Source: Diphasiastrum complanatum
Lineage: Eukaryota > Streptophyta > Lycopodiopsida > Lycopodiales > Lycopodiaceae
DNA length: 64,000 bases
Reading direction: 5' to 3'
NCBI GenBank assembly: GCA_029204225.1
Contig: CM055104.1
Coordinates: 22,764,189-22,828,188 of the forward strand
A program made the translations under genes and the position numbers. Below, in pieces: positions 32,701 through 40,908 of the stretch. The notes under the pieces were generated by a model. It had not been told where the DNA came from. It ran no database searches and worked only from the letters and a program-made list of their open reading frames with translations. How positions within the stretch are numbered: the first letter of the stretch is position 1; each line of letters starts with the position of its first letter.

Positions 32701-35487
32701 TGTCATTTATGCTGTGCTCTTAGTTGGAGACTCATTATTTTGGAAGTTTTTTGTTTTGTGAGTCTGTTTTCTGTATGATCTTCTTCTTTGCTCTGATGTC
32801 CACCTACATTCCAGAATGTCATGAACAGCGTCTTGGTGTTTCTCAATAAAAAATTTGCTCTATATGAGGCCCTTATGCATCTTAAAATTATCATCTTACC
32901 TGATCAACTTTTCTCCAAATAGTGTAGATATTCTTTTCCTGTATCGGAAGTTGAGTTTGTTGGCTTTCTAGCTCTAAAGGATGCAGTTGAACATGACCCG
33001 TCAGAGATCGTGTCTATCAATGGGTAGCCTCAAGCTAATGATTAACATAATGTTCTGACATTTCTAAGCATGGCTGCCATCTGTGTACTTTTCTATTGTT
33101 GCTCTCTCATTTACTAGTATGATATCAATGTTGTGACATTTACATGAAGAAGAGGATGTTTGGAGCATATAGTAATGGGTATTTGGACCCACTGTCTCTA
33201 TTTGAAATTGTTAATGACATTTATTTATTTTGTGCTGTTATCAATGCCTAATTTGGACTCGTACCAAGCCGTAATTCCGCCCCCTCACAGCCTATAACTA
33301 AGCCATGAAGCCGCATCATTAGTTGATTGCATAGTGACTCTTTGCTGAGATATTGGCCCACATCGCACATTGCATGCATGATGTCATAGTGTAGTATGCT
33401 TGGGGTTGAACTTGCCCACCCAGGTTTAATTCTCAGCCCATGCATGGGCTGTCCCTTTAGCCAGAAGGTTTGTTAAGATTAAAAAACTCTGAGCTTCAGT
33501 CAATCTAGCTGCTTAAAAAAGGTTACTGTTGGGTATCACTCCACCATCGAGTATCCTTGTATTACAGCGTTTGATCTACACAGTTGTTATCTTCTGTCTT
33601 TATGTGTTGTGATCTGATGGTTTTTACTCGGTATTAGAGCACTTTTCATGCAAAGAGAGGTAGGGCACCACTTCTTATGTGCCATTGAAGCTACTTTTTG
33701 GTATTTGTAGTCGATGCAAGTAGCTTGGGATCTACTTGCATTTTCCAAGCCACGTGCTGCTAGTACCATGTGACCCTCCTTGTTTATTCGATTAGCATGT
33801 GATGTTGTTCATGTTTTGAGACATTTCTTGCTGCTGCTACTTGGAATCCTGGGTATATGCTGTTCGCGTGGAGTCTGTGCGTATACTGTGCAGCGCACTC
33901 TTATGTCCATGAGGGATTCGTGGTCTGTATAGTCATGGTCTATATCCTTTCTCTGGTGTTGTTGATCTGTATGGCTGACATAGGTCCTTTCTAGGAAAAC
34001 CTGTAAAAGAAGCATTCTGATTATTCTGGATGGACATTTAAAAGAATACTTCATTGTTCTGTTCATGCATGATTCTCTGTGAATAGTCTCCCGTCACATC
34101 AGTCTAAAAGTTTATCTAGATAAACCTTACAAACGTTGTTCACTGCTTCATGACTATACCTTGGATTATAGGGACTAGCTCTTATTAATATGCAAACAGA
34201 TGGGCTTGGCAAAAGTAAACAATGCCTCAACTATCGAATTTTGGACTTTATAGAAGGGACATAGGTATGCTTATAGCCTCTTTGTCCAGTCCCACATACT
34301 TATAATGCATGATATTGGAATATAGACTTTTGTTTGCAGAACGGACCAAAGTGTCTTGGTTATTGCAAAAATGTCTCTTGCTTCTTGCGAGTGCTTTTTG
34401 AAAGATGGCGGTGGTGGTGTGGCAGATTGCGTGTGTTGTCTTCTGTTTCAATTTTCCATTCGTAGGCCTGAAGGAAAGGGCTCGGGGATTTGGTAATTAG
34501 AAAGGTTGGTGAAAGCATAAACTTGGGAAGGCATCATTCATGAATGACAATAAAATGAGAGGATATCATGGCCTAGTTTACTGCTCTAATCTTTACTGTT
34601 GTATAAAGTTTTGGTCAGTGGTGATCCACCCTGTAGTCAGACAACTTGTGTGGGATGTAGCATACATTCACGTGATGTTTTATGTGTGTATTTTCACATT
34701 GCTATACCAGGCTGAAAAATGTATTTGGTTGTAATTTGTTTGCAGCCTCGTGAAATGATATGGCATTTCAGAGTTCAAGGGCATTTTTACTTAGCTTGTG
34801 TGTATGGGTCTGTAATCTCACTCAAATGCACACGTCACTGGTTTGTCTATTCTTATCTGAGTGTCAATACTGATGGTCGGGTATGCATTATTATTTGTGC
34901 ATTTATAGTTGCTGGGGAGAGATGGTGCTGAAACTGATCCTTTTCAAGGTTTTGAGATTGTGGGATCTGGTGAGAAGTATCGGCTTGCTAAGAAGTACAG
35001 GCGTGCTGCTCGTCAAGCTTGGCACAGTCTTAAGCAATCAAAAAGCCAAGGAGCTCTAAGCAAATATTCTGGGTTCAAGAAGTCAGAATCAACTCCAAAG
35101 AAGAACTTTCACTCAAAAAAGTCAACTGTTAGGAATGGTATCCTGAGTTCTAGTCCTCTTTGCTTTGTTTCAAGTGGGACAATAGAACCAGATTATAGCT
35201 CAGACTTGAGAGCCTTGCCAAAGATTGGCAAAGATGAAGCTTGTTTTGATATAGAAGACCATCTTCCAGGTGATAGCTCTTGTACAGAACAAAACCAGTC
35301 AGTTACCAAAGTGTGTTCGATTGAATTCGGACAATTTGAAGCCCACACGAAGGGCTTTGGGTCACGAATGATGGCAAAGATGGGTTTTGTAGAAGGCCAT
35401 GGATTAGGCAGGGATGGTCAAGGAATCATTCAACCAGTCACAGCTATTCAACGCCCTAGGACACTTGGGTTAGGGGCATGCACATAA
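15120..35487 (+). CDS. R3H and G-patch domain protein (Sqs1/Pfa1-like), eight exons
   Basis: Exons are 15120-15363, 19809-19942, 21366-22476, 23343-23434, 26339-26413, 29838-29899, 30416-30485 and 34909-35487. They sum to 2367 nt with no internal stop, giving 788 residues, close to the roughly 780 I recall for Arabidopsis At3g09850. Order: a basic Gly/Arg-rich N-terminus (possible nuclear signal, residues 10-60); the short block GLFVEGGDLGEW; Ser-rich and acidic stretches (about 345-410); an R3H-like domain (about 515-590); and a C-terminal G-patch (about 745-787: GFGSRMMAKMGF, GHGLGRDGQG). In yeast, Sqs1/Pfa1 uses its G-patch to activate the DEAH helicase Prp43 in ribosome biogenesis and splicing. 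A similar nuclear RNA-helicase cofactor role here is inference. The start ATG follows a long leader and gives the expected N-terminus. Six introns are GT-AG and the first is best read as GC-AG. Confidence 0.92.
15600..15780 (-). pseudogene. Gypsy chromodomain-tail fragment (weak)
   Basis: On the minus strand the words GRPIDEATWEP are readable near 15722. They resemble the end of a chromovirus chromodomain (pattern EATWE). No other domain of the element was found, so this is a small 3' fragment at best. Confidence 0.4.
16083..16660 (-). mobile_element. Copia 3' end: RNase H tail, polypurine tract and LTR
   Basis: On the minus strand, a polypurine tract (complement of CTCCCCCTCCTCC at 16505-16517) directly precedes a TG...CA-bounded LTR of 422 bp (16504 down to 16083; ends TGTTAATATT and GTTTTCTAACA). 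Upstream of the tract the minus frame SKEVLHRVMKTLTSEL resembles a decayed end of a Copia polyprotein. The 5' part of the element is missing. Confidence 0.65.
16757..16890 (-). repeat. Dispersed repeat R1, copy 1 (inverted)
   Basis: The reverse complement matches 18003-18120 and 37768-37905. Common blocks are AAGGAGAAGCACCTCCAAGATCC, CTTACAAGACACACACAAA, TGGAGCCAAA and GATGCTACTGATCAATCTCCAATA. With copy 2 it frames 16757-18120 as a loose inverted repeat. Confidence 0.75.
17825..18120 (+). repeat. Dispersed repeat R1, copy 2 (block B then block A)
   Basis: 17825-17995 (block B, with GGGAGTAGGG and CCCATACATGCGGTTCATT) matches 37915-38070. 18003-18120 (block A) matches 37768-37905. The block order is reversed relative to the copy at 37.8 kb, as expected if A and B are neighbouring parts of an LTR and two LTR pieces have become joined. 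Confidence 0.7.
19034..19371 (+). repeat. 169 bp tandem duplication
   Basis: Two almost identical units begin TAAGGCGCTTGCTATTTC at about 19034 and 19203. They differ at a few bases. The unit contains no motif I recognise. The near identity suggests a recent duplication within intron 1. Confidence 0.9.
19809..19942 (+). CDS. Exon 2 of the R3H/G-patch gene
   Basis: Phase 1 at the left: G joins AA to give Glu, then QQHRQVYRGLGG. It ends YSYPTTE before GTGAGA at a codon boundary. Acceptor TTTGCAG. Confidence 0.85.
20180..20495. repeat. GAACCGT/ACGGTTC inverted-repeat patch in intron 2
   Basis: After a run of about 18 T, GAACCGT and its complement recur many times at 20246-20490. They flank a TTAATTAATTAA core and can pair as nested hairpins. 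The rest of intron 2 (19943-21365, GT-AG) shows nothing else of note. Confidence 0.7.
21366..22476 (+). CDS. Exon 3 of the R3H/G-patch gene
   Basis: The largest exon, 1111 nt, opens DVSVETTNMSMQ in phase 0 after TTTTGCAG. It codes the Ser-rich middle and two acidic clusters (SSDEEDEDSD; SGYSSEEEGS). It ends in phase 1 at CTCCCTG before GTATGT. Confidence 0.92.
23343..23434 (+). CDS. Exon 4 of the R3H/G-patch gene
   Basis: Phase 1 at the left. It reads a basic QKKRQRKETIAAKRRERA helix, then SRGVNFEAINL, the entry to the R3H-like domain. Donor GTGAAA. It is preceded by an 866 bp intron 3 in which I see no element. Confidence 0.9.
23435..26338 (+). other. Intron 4, 2904 bp
   Basis: It holds unrecognised AT-rich sequence, a short GTAGGTAGGTGGGTGGGTAGG run (about 23624-23645) and the triplicated repeat at 24879-25535. 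The acceptor is CTGAACAG. Confidence 0.7.
24879..25535 (+). repeat. Three tandem copies of a 205-230 bp unit
   Basis: Units begin ATGCCAAGTGAATTAACAATG at about 24879, 25108 and 25313 and end AGATCCGTCGAC. Copy 2 lacks about 27 bp (the TTATCTACTATCCTTGATAG part) that copies 1 and 3 have, and copy 3 lacks a few bases elsewhere. Otherwise they are almost identical. Confidence 0.9.
26339..26413 (+). CDS. Exon 5 of the R3H/G-patch gene
   Basis: It reads TLQRLVKDHGDIFAFEPM and NQDRSL, the first half of the R3H-like fold. In this family the text FAF(Q/E)PM is a landmark. Phase 0 at both ends; donor GTAAAG. Confidence 0.9.
27556..29662 (-). pseudogene. hAT-family transposase gene (DUF659 type), antisense in intron 5
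   Basis: Minus-strand pieces follow the order of plant DUF659 hAT transposases. A Pro/Ser-rich N-terminus starts at 29662. PFSEEPYTPAKAVESYVAT follows near 29435, after a frame change at the poly-G run 29513-29524. Next come MRAVSRIGSEWEGPS and LDPIKRSW (29277-29134), then CSIISDGWSDTRKRHILN (28935-28880) with FLRATDASD. KKGV.. to FLVRFVTKKPRMLSM (about 28370-28217) ends at a splice donor GTATAC, and FAYMFIVLERLSQM follows an acceptor TATAG at 28081. A last exon near 27667-27556 is acidic (DQAEEDVYALLYED). The gene thus keeps introns. Decay makes activity unlikely, and the terminal inverted repeats were not found. Confidence 0.8.
29513..29524. repeat. Poly-G run in the hAT N-terminal region
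   Basis: About 12 G in a row on the plus strand, within minus-strand Pro-rich coding. The reading frame changes across it, consistent with slippage or with a sequencing length error. Confidence 0.6.
29668..29714. repeat. (GA)n microsatellite
   Basis: About 23 uninterrupted GA units just outside the hAT start codon on the minus strand (CT repeat in that sense), where a promoter or 5' UTR would be. Confidence 0.95.
29838..29899 (+). CDS. Exon 6 of the R3H/G-patch gene
   Basis: It reads VYKLASVYHLKSASQGSGKK plus two bases of an Arg codon, the R3H helix and the G-S-G-K-K-R strand of this family. Acceptor TGTACAG, donor GTTGGT (weak but in frame). Confidence 0.88.
30416..30485 (+). CDS. Exon 7 of the R3H/G-patch gene
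   Basis: It completes the Arg codon and reads FVVVTRSQHTCLPSGDDEHR, ending LLK before GTAAAT. Intron 6 (29900-30415) is 516 bp without visible elements. Confidence 0.9.
31003..31103 (+). repeat. 40 bp tandem repeat, about 2.5 copies
   Basis: Units begin TATGGAATCGCTACCTGAGC at 31003, 31043 and 31083. The third has CTATCTGAGCC and then departs. Confidence 0.9.
32397..32580 (+). mobile_element. tRNA-derived SINE
   Basis: GGGTTGGCTCAGTTGGCTAG at about 32401 matches an RNA polymerase III A box (TGGCTCAGTTGG), and GGTTCAAGTCC near 32450 a B box (consensus GGTTCGANNCC). The spacing of about 35-40 bp is right for a tRNA-like head. A 100-130 bp tRNA-unrelated body follows. The head cannot fold as a functional tRNA by eye. 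The 3' end and target duplication are uncertain. Confidence 0.75.
34909..35487 (+). CDS. Exon 8 (last) of the R3H/G-patch gene, with G-patch
   Basis: It opens LLGRDGAETDPFQGFEIVGS in phase 0. A basic KYRLAKKYRRAARQAWHSLK stretch follows, then a variable linker, then the G-patch with six of the usual glycines visible and the end PRTLGLGACT. Stop TAA at 35485-35487. Confidence 0.93.
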   Translation: MLGRDGAETDPFQGFEIVGSGEKYRLAKKYRRAARQAWHSLKQSKSQGALSKYSGFKKSESTPKKNFHSKKSTVRNGILSSSPLCFVSSGTIEPDYSSDLRALPKIGKDEACFDIEDHLPGDSSCTEQNQSVTKVCSIEFGQFEAHTKGFGSRMMAKMGFVEGHGLGRDGQGIIQPVTAIQRPRTLGLGACT

Positions 35488-37760
35488 GTGTTTCATTTCT
35501 GTAAAGATTCACTTTGAATGATTGTTTTGAAAATGCAGAAGCCACACTATAGGCCTGTTCTTACAACAGTGAGTGTTATGCCCCTTAAATTGGTGTTGTC
35601 TTTCTTTCCTTTGGCGTAGTTAATTTTTCTTGTTCATAAGACAGATTAATGAGTTTGAACTTCTCAAATTACATGGTTGTATGATCCTTGTAAATTCGAA
35701 TGGGGGTGCTTGTCAGGAATGTTGATTGACAACCCATTGGGATATCCTATTTCTTTTATATTCAATTGTATTTTGACACACAATCATTATCAACATGATT
35801 CTCTTGTTTTGTTTTCTGTTTTATGAAATGAGTTTGAAGTATGGCATGGTTTCTTGGCTGTCAGTTTGTACATTATGTAGCAATGTGTATGTGTCCATGA
35901 ATGCAAGCTTGTTACAGGTAAAAACTGTCAACCTAAACTAAAATTCTAACATGAAAGTAATGCAATTATTATCTATTTGGCTTTTTGATCAATCACTATT
36001 TAGCTGTGTTTAGATGCTGTATCTTACAATTCTAATGTTTTTTTGCATCTTCAGAAAATGCTTTCCAATGAACTGATTGGGATGAAAAGTACCTTTGCTG
36101 CTACCTCTAGAGGAGAAGCATTGCTATTCAAATCATGCTCTAATTTTGGAAGTTTTTTAAAACATAAATATAATCTTAAATGATAAACTTTATTTGTGAC
36201 ATTTGTGAAAGGATTGTTTAAAAGGTGTTTGGACCCTTCATTGACCAGCATAAATGTAAGGCTCTACCATTGCAATCTTTGTATTACAAATGCATTGTGC
36301 ACTGCAAGCGCAAGAATAACATAATGACCAGAATAAAGAGTGACCTAGACACCTATTTATTTTTTGATTTGTTTTATTTAAAATGCTTGACAAACATATA
36401 CTGTTGCCTTAAATAAAACTTTCATTAAAAAAAAAAAACATGACAATGCTAAACATAGTTCCTAGAAACGGTACGGAATGCGTGGTCCTAGGAACCGTCT
36501 TGTACCGTTCCTAAGGTACCTTAGGAATCGCTCCCTTTTCTTTTACATATATTAGTAACTTTGGTGTGGGTGAATTAAATCCATCATTGTTTTTGGGGTT
36601 CCTAAAAAGGGTTTTGTGCATAAAAAAATGTTCTTGTTCCTACTCATGTTCCCAAGTTGAAATCTGACTTAAAGATGATCTTAGAAAGGAACATAAACGA
36701 AACTAAGGATTAGGAATGGGTTTCTATTCATGTTCTTAGGTTGAAACCTAAGTTAAAGATGCTCTTAGGAACATGAAAACCTAGGAACATGAACAAGAGC
36801 AAGAATGAAACTTAGGAACATGAACTTAGGATTTAGAACTTAGAAACAGGAACATGAATAGGAGCAAGAACTTACGAATAGGAACAAGAACATGAACTTA
36901 GGAACATAAGTTGTAGGAGCTTAGGTTCAAACATCAAGATTTGGAATGTTGTAATTTTCATGCATGGACTTGGGAGCTTAGGTTTCAATAGGAATAGATA
37001 TAGAAACTCCAGATACGTTCTTTAAGTATGAACTTGGGCACTATTAGGAACGGAAACAAGATTAGAAACATCTATAGGAATTCCAGACATGTTTTTTAAG
37101 CATAACTTGGGCACTATCAAGAACAAGATTAGAAACTTAGGGTCTTGGACCTCCATAAGTCATAGTACATAGGCAAGTCATAGTACATAGGCACAATCTT
37201 AAAGCCCCAGTTTGTCGAGTACAGACTAGTACATAACATCATGTAGAACATGCTTTAATATTCCCAAAGTAATGATTAGGGATGCAAAACATTATGCCAT
37301 TTTCAACAAAATGTTGTAGCCCCAAAATGCTCCAAAAAACAAACAACTTTCGAGTATTAAGCATATTGTATCACTTCAAACAACATGAAATAAGAGAAAA
37401 AAAAATCCAACACCTTGACTCTAGATTTTTTAAACAATATTATGTCTAATATAAATCGTTTATGTGATTTTTTTTTATGAAACTACTAGATCCTATGGAA
37501 CGACGTATTCAGATAACAATAGAACAATTTCAAATAGAAGAAGAATGAATTGTATCTCAACAAAGGTTGTACTTGGAAATGCAAAACATCTTTGCTCATA
37601 TCAAATAAAAGACCACTGGCCAATACAACAATGTCATGTGAGCCTCAGATAATGTCCTCGACGTGCTCAAGGGCTGTAGCTAGAATTGTTGGATGTTGTG
37701 GGCTCATTGTCAACCATGGGATGTGGTGTCGTTAGAGTGCACAAATGGCTATGATTTAGA
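35488..37760. other. 3' flank; low-complexity and repeat sequence, no gene
   Basis: The 3' UTR runs into here; its end is not fixed. AATAAA at 36412 is followed within 15 bp by a genomic run of about 12 A, which could be the tail of a retroposed transcript. 36465-36530 repeats ACCGT/AACGGT-type palindromic words. 36660-36920 is low-complexity sequence made of variants of TAGGAACATGAA. Confidence 0.5.
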
Positions 37761-37767
37761 TCTGCCT

Positions 37768-38180
37768 ATAAGGAGAAGCACCTCCAAGATCCTGCTTACA
37801 AGACACACACAAAGGAATGACTGTGGAGCCAAACCACCCAACCATGTAGATAACCATGTAGATGCTACTGATCAATCTCCAATAGCATCTCCCCCGTGCT
37901 AGGGAATAGGATGCAAGTGTAGAGAAAGTAACTTGGCAACGAATCACACAACAAGAATGAGAGTAGGGCGAGTTTCCCTAGTGTATATAGGCGTTTATTT
38001 ATCTGTGCATGTGCCCATGCAAGTCTCTAGTATTCCCATACATGCAGTTCATTGCTATTGATACTCTACACCATGCCAATAGCCGTCCTAACCCATGCAA
38101 TAGCTCCAAGTACTGGAATACCGTGTATCCAAGTCTAGGACTATGCTGAATCCTGTATGCAGGACGTGGACGTACCATTC
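37768..38180 (-). repeat. Dispersed repeat R1, copy 3; probable minus-strand Gypsy LTR
   Basis: Block A (37768-37905) and block B (37915-38070) match the intron 1 copies. On the minus strand the right edge is preceded by purine-rich AAGGGAAGAAGAATGG near 38196-38178 and by MRTEPIQG-like text, which resembles the polypurine tract and polyprotein end of a Gypsy element. The LTR reading is an inference. Confidence 0.5.
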
Positions 38181-38199
38181 TTCTTCCCTTGAATTGGTT

Positions 38200-40530
38200 C
38201 TGTCCTCATAACAAGAAAGAAAATCAGGAACCATTTCTTTAACTTTTAACACTTACCTAGAAAATCATTATCCTTAGTCTGACTTCAAATATCAAACAAG
38301 TACTCAAAGATAGAATGATGTTTTATCTCTGCCCTGGAGTACAAAAAAGTACATTGAGTGATAACTTTTCCCATCTGGGTTTCACTCTCTATAAGCTAGT
38401 AACATCACTTTTATGTAAAACACTTTACCTGAAACACTGAGTGAAGTATCAGAGTTAAAGAACTAACAATTACAGTATGAAATTATCCATAGTCTCTTGT
38501 AGACAATTCATAAAACCTTCTTGGTACAAATACTCTTAGAATCTAGAATTCTAAGGTATAACAGTTCACTCAACTAAAATATCTAGGAGATCCATCAAGA
38601 TAAAAGATGATTTAAACTCAACTATGAGTACATCAGATACTCTCTTGAGTTAAATACCGCTATTTCTAATATCTCATGCAAGAAAATAACAACCATCTTA
38701 TCTTAATAGATGTCTGTCCCCTCTAAATAACCGAAGATCTAGTCTAAAAACCGTACCCAAACATTTATAGACTATAATTCTGTAGCAGAATACTATCCAC
38801 TAAATTAATCGAATTCTCCACAAGAAAAAAAACAGTTTACTTTATGAGAATGCCTGTGAGACACAAACGTTCTCAATTCACTAGAGTAAAAAAATTTAGA
38901 TGTTTCAATATACTGATATAAATTCTTGACTCATTCAATAGATCGAGAATTATTCGCCACACAGAATCATTGCATTTCCTTATAATCCTCTGACAATAAT
39001 TAAGTATCCATTTATGATCCGCCAATCACAAATATTTAGATCCTTATGATTCATCAATCATAATTCACTGGAAATCCAAAATCATACATATATTTAAAGG
39101 ATACTGGAGTATATGTCCAACATAACTCAAGAATTATAAGAATCACTCTAAAATCTTACCACTAAAAAAACACCAGATTTTAAGAATATTCTCCAAACCG
39201 GATTCTTAACAAAAATATGAGATATTCAAGGTCTATATGCCACATGTAATTAAAGACAAAGCATACCAAAATGATACTGATAACCATCTTCAACTATGAA
39301 ACCCTTTAAATTACTATCTAGAAGTGAATATAGACATCTAAAGTTATGTTGAATATAAATTCATTTGTTATTCTAGGAATCATTATGATTTGTTATCCAA
39401 TCAAGCTCTTTGGGATACAATTACAAATGAATTGAGTCCAGTCCTCGACTGAGGAATACTCTATACCAAGAACACTGTATATCTTATGCACATAATTTTT
39501 ACTAATGAATCTTGAAGACTCACAAATCATGCGTCTTACAAGCAATATAACTCAAAAGAAATAGTTTTTGGTGAATTCTCTTCACATTGATCGCTCTACC
39601 AATCAACTTCATCCAAGAATAACCTTGCTACTCAAGTTAGTTGCCAACGAAAATCACAAATGTCTAGGTGCGGATCTCAATTATACTAGTATAATACCAC
39701 ATTTAGTTTCTTATCCAAACCATTTCTAAGTTATCGTATAAATCTTCCATAAAAAAATCTGTTAACTCTGCAAGTATTTGTTCAAGCAATACTTGGTCAT
39801 ATGTCTATGTTCACCGACTAGTTTAAGCGCACCAAATAAACCCAGTAACTAGGAATGCATAGTAGATCCGTACAAGATTAATCGTGCATATATGAGAATA
39901 ATATCCCCATGACCATGTACATAAACACATATCATTATTTGGTAGATTCCTCCAAAATCCGCAAATGTCACTCACATAACTCACTGAGAATCTTGTAACT
40001 CAACTACCATAGAATTTCTATTTCTCATGAGTAGATAACATATCCGAAGAAATCTTTGAGACGAAGAATATATCCACTCACAAATTTTCCAACCCAACTT
40101 ACCTATTACATCATAATTTCTTCAACTCAATCAACCCCACCCTGATCCTAGTATTCAAACTAATATTAGGTTGATCTAATACATACAATCCCGACCCAAT
40201 ATTCTGATAAACTTACTCCTATTTCAACCAAAATAGAATTAGTTTCTTTTGACCTCTCTCTATACTACCTATAAATAATAATTCAAATTTCAAACCACCT
40301 CTAGTTCCAGATTGTTCCACATAGTCCCTAGAGAATTTCTCTTATTCAAAAAGTTCCAATTATGTATCCTACTCTGGATTTGTCTGAAAATACTTTCAGA
40401 TATTCAAATTTCCATACATCAACTGATTCTATGCCGAATTTTTTTTCTAGTAACCGGGTTTTACATGCCGGTTTTTTACAATTTTGGAAAAAGAAAGCCC
40501 AATATTAGTCCGATTTTTCGTGCAAAAATA
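38200..40530. other. No gene seen; AT-rich decayed sequence
   Basis: 2.3 kb, very AT-rich, with no open frame of note on either strand. If 37768-38180 is a minus-strand LTR, this could be the interior of that element after heavy C-to-T decay, but I could not read a domain in it. Confidence 0.4.
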
Positions 40531-40534
40531 TCGG

Positions 40535-40908
40535 CTAACACATTCAAGTAAACTAAATAGGCTGACATTGTGGCATAGATCTTGCATATTCTCTTACATT
40601 TCAGTTCTTGATGTTCTTGGGTTGTCCAAGAATCAAGAAATGAGTGTTTCTTGATCCTTGAACATTCATAATGCTGTCTTTTAGCTTTCTTGTTTCTTGT
40701 TTTTGAATTGTGGTTGCATGTAGATTAATTGCAGTTTCCAAGATCTGATTCGGGTCGTTTTTACAGCAAGTAGGCATGCTATTAGGTGCACAACCGAGCT
40801 ACACTTTGATCCTTGTTGAGCATCATGGCTTGCATTTTCAAAAGATGTAAGTACAGTTCCAGAGAGAACGAGTTCATGTGAATCCACTGACAGGCTGGAT
40901 AAACTATA
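40535..40908 (+). repeat. Direct repeat R2, left copy
   Basis: It matches 50213-50598 for about 370 bp at roughly 90% by eye, from AAGTAAACTAAATAGG to ACAATGCTAA. It directly precedes Gypsy RNase H reading (YYNAKQLVPAEVNYTTTE) at about 40900. It may be the 3' part of a 5' LTR plus leader joined to RNase H by a deletion of gag, protease and RT. Confidence 0.75.

Larger units (their letters stand above)
30486..34908 (+). other. Intron 7, 4423 bp
   Basis: GT-AG (GTAAAT, TTTATAG). It contains a 40 bp tandem repeat (31003-31103), a short palindromic patch of GGAACGTAC-like words (about 31180-31250), a tRNA-derived SINE (about 32397-32580) and otherwise unassigned AT-rich sequence. Confidence 0.8.

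Noticed and set aside
33250-33500. Second SINE
   Set aside because: A weak B-box-like GGTTTAATTCTC near 33423 lacks a convincing A box at the right distance.
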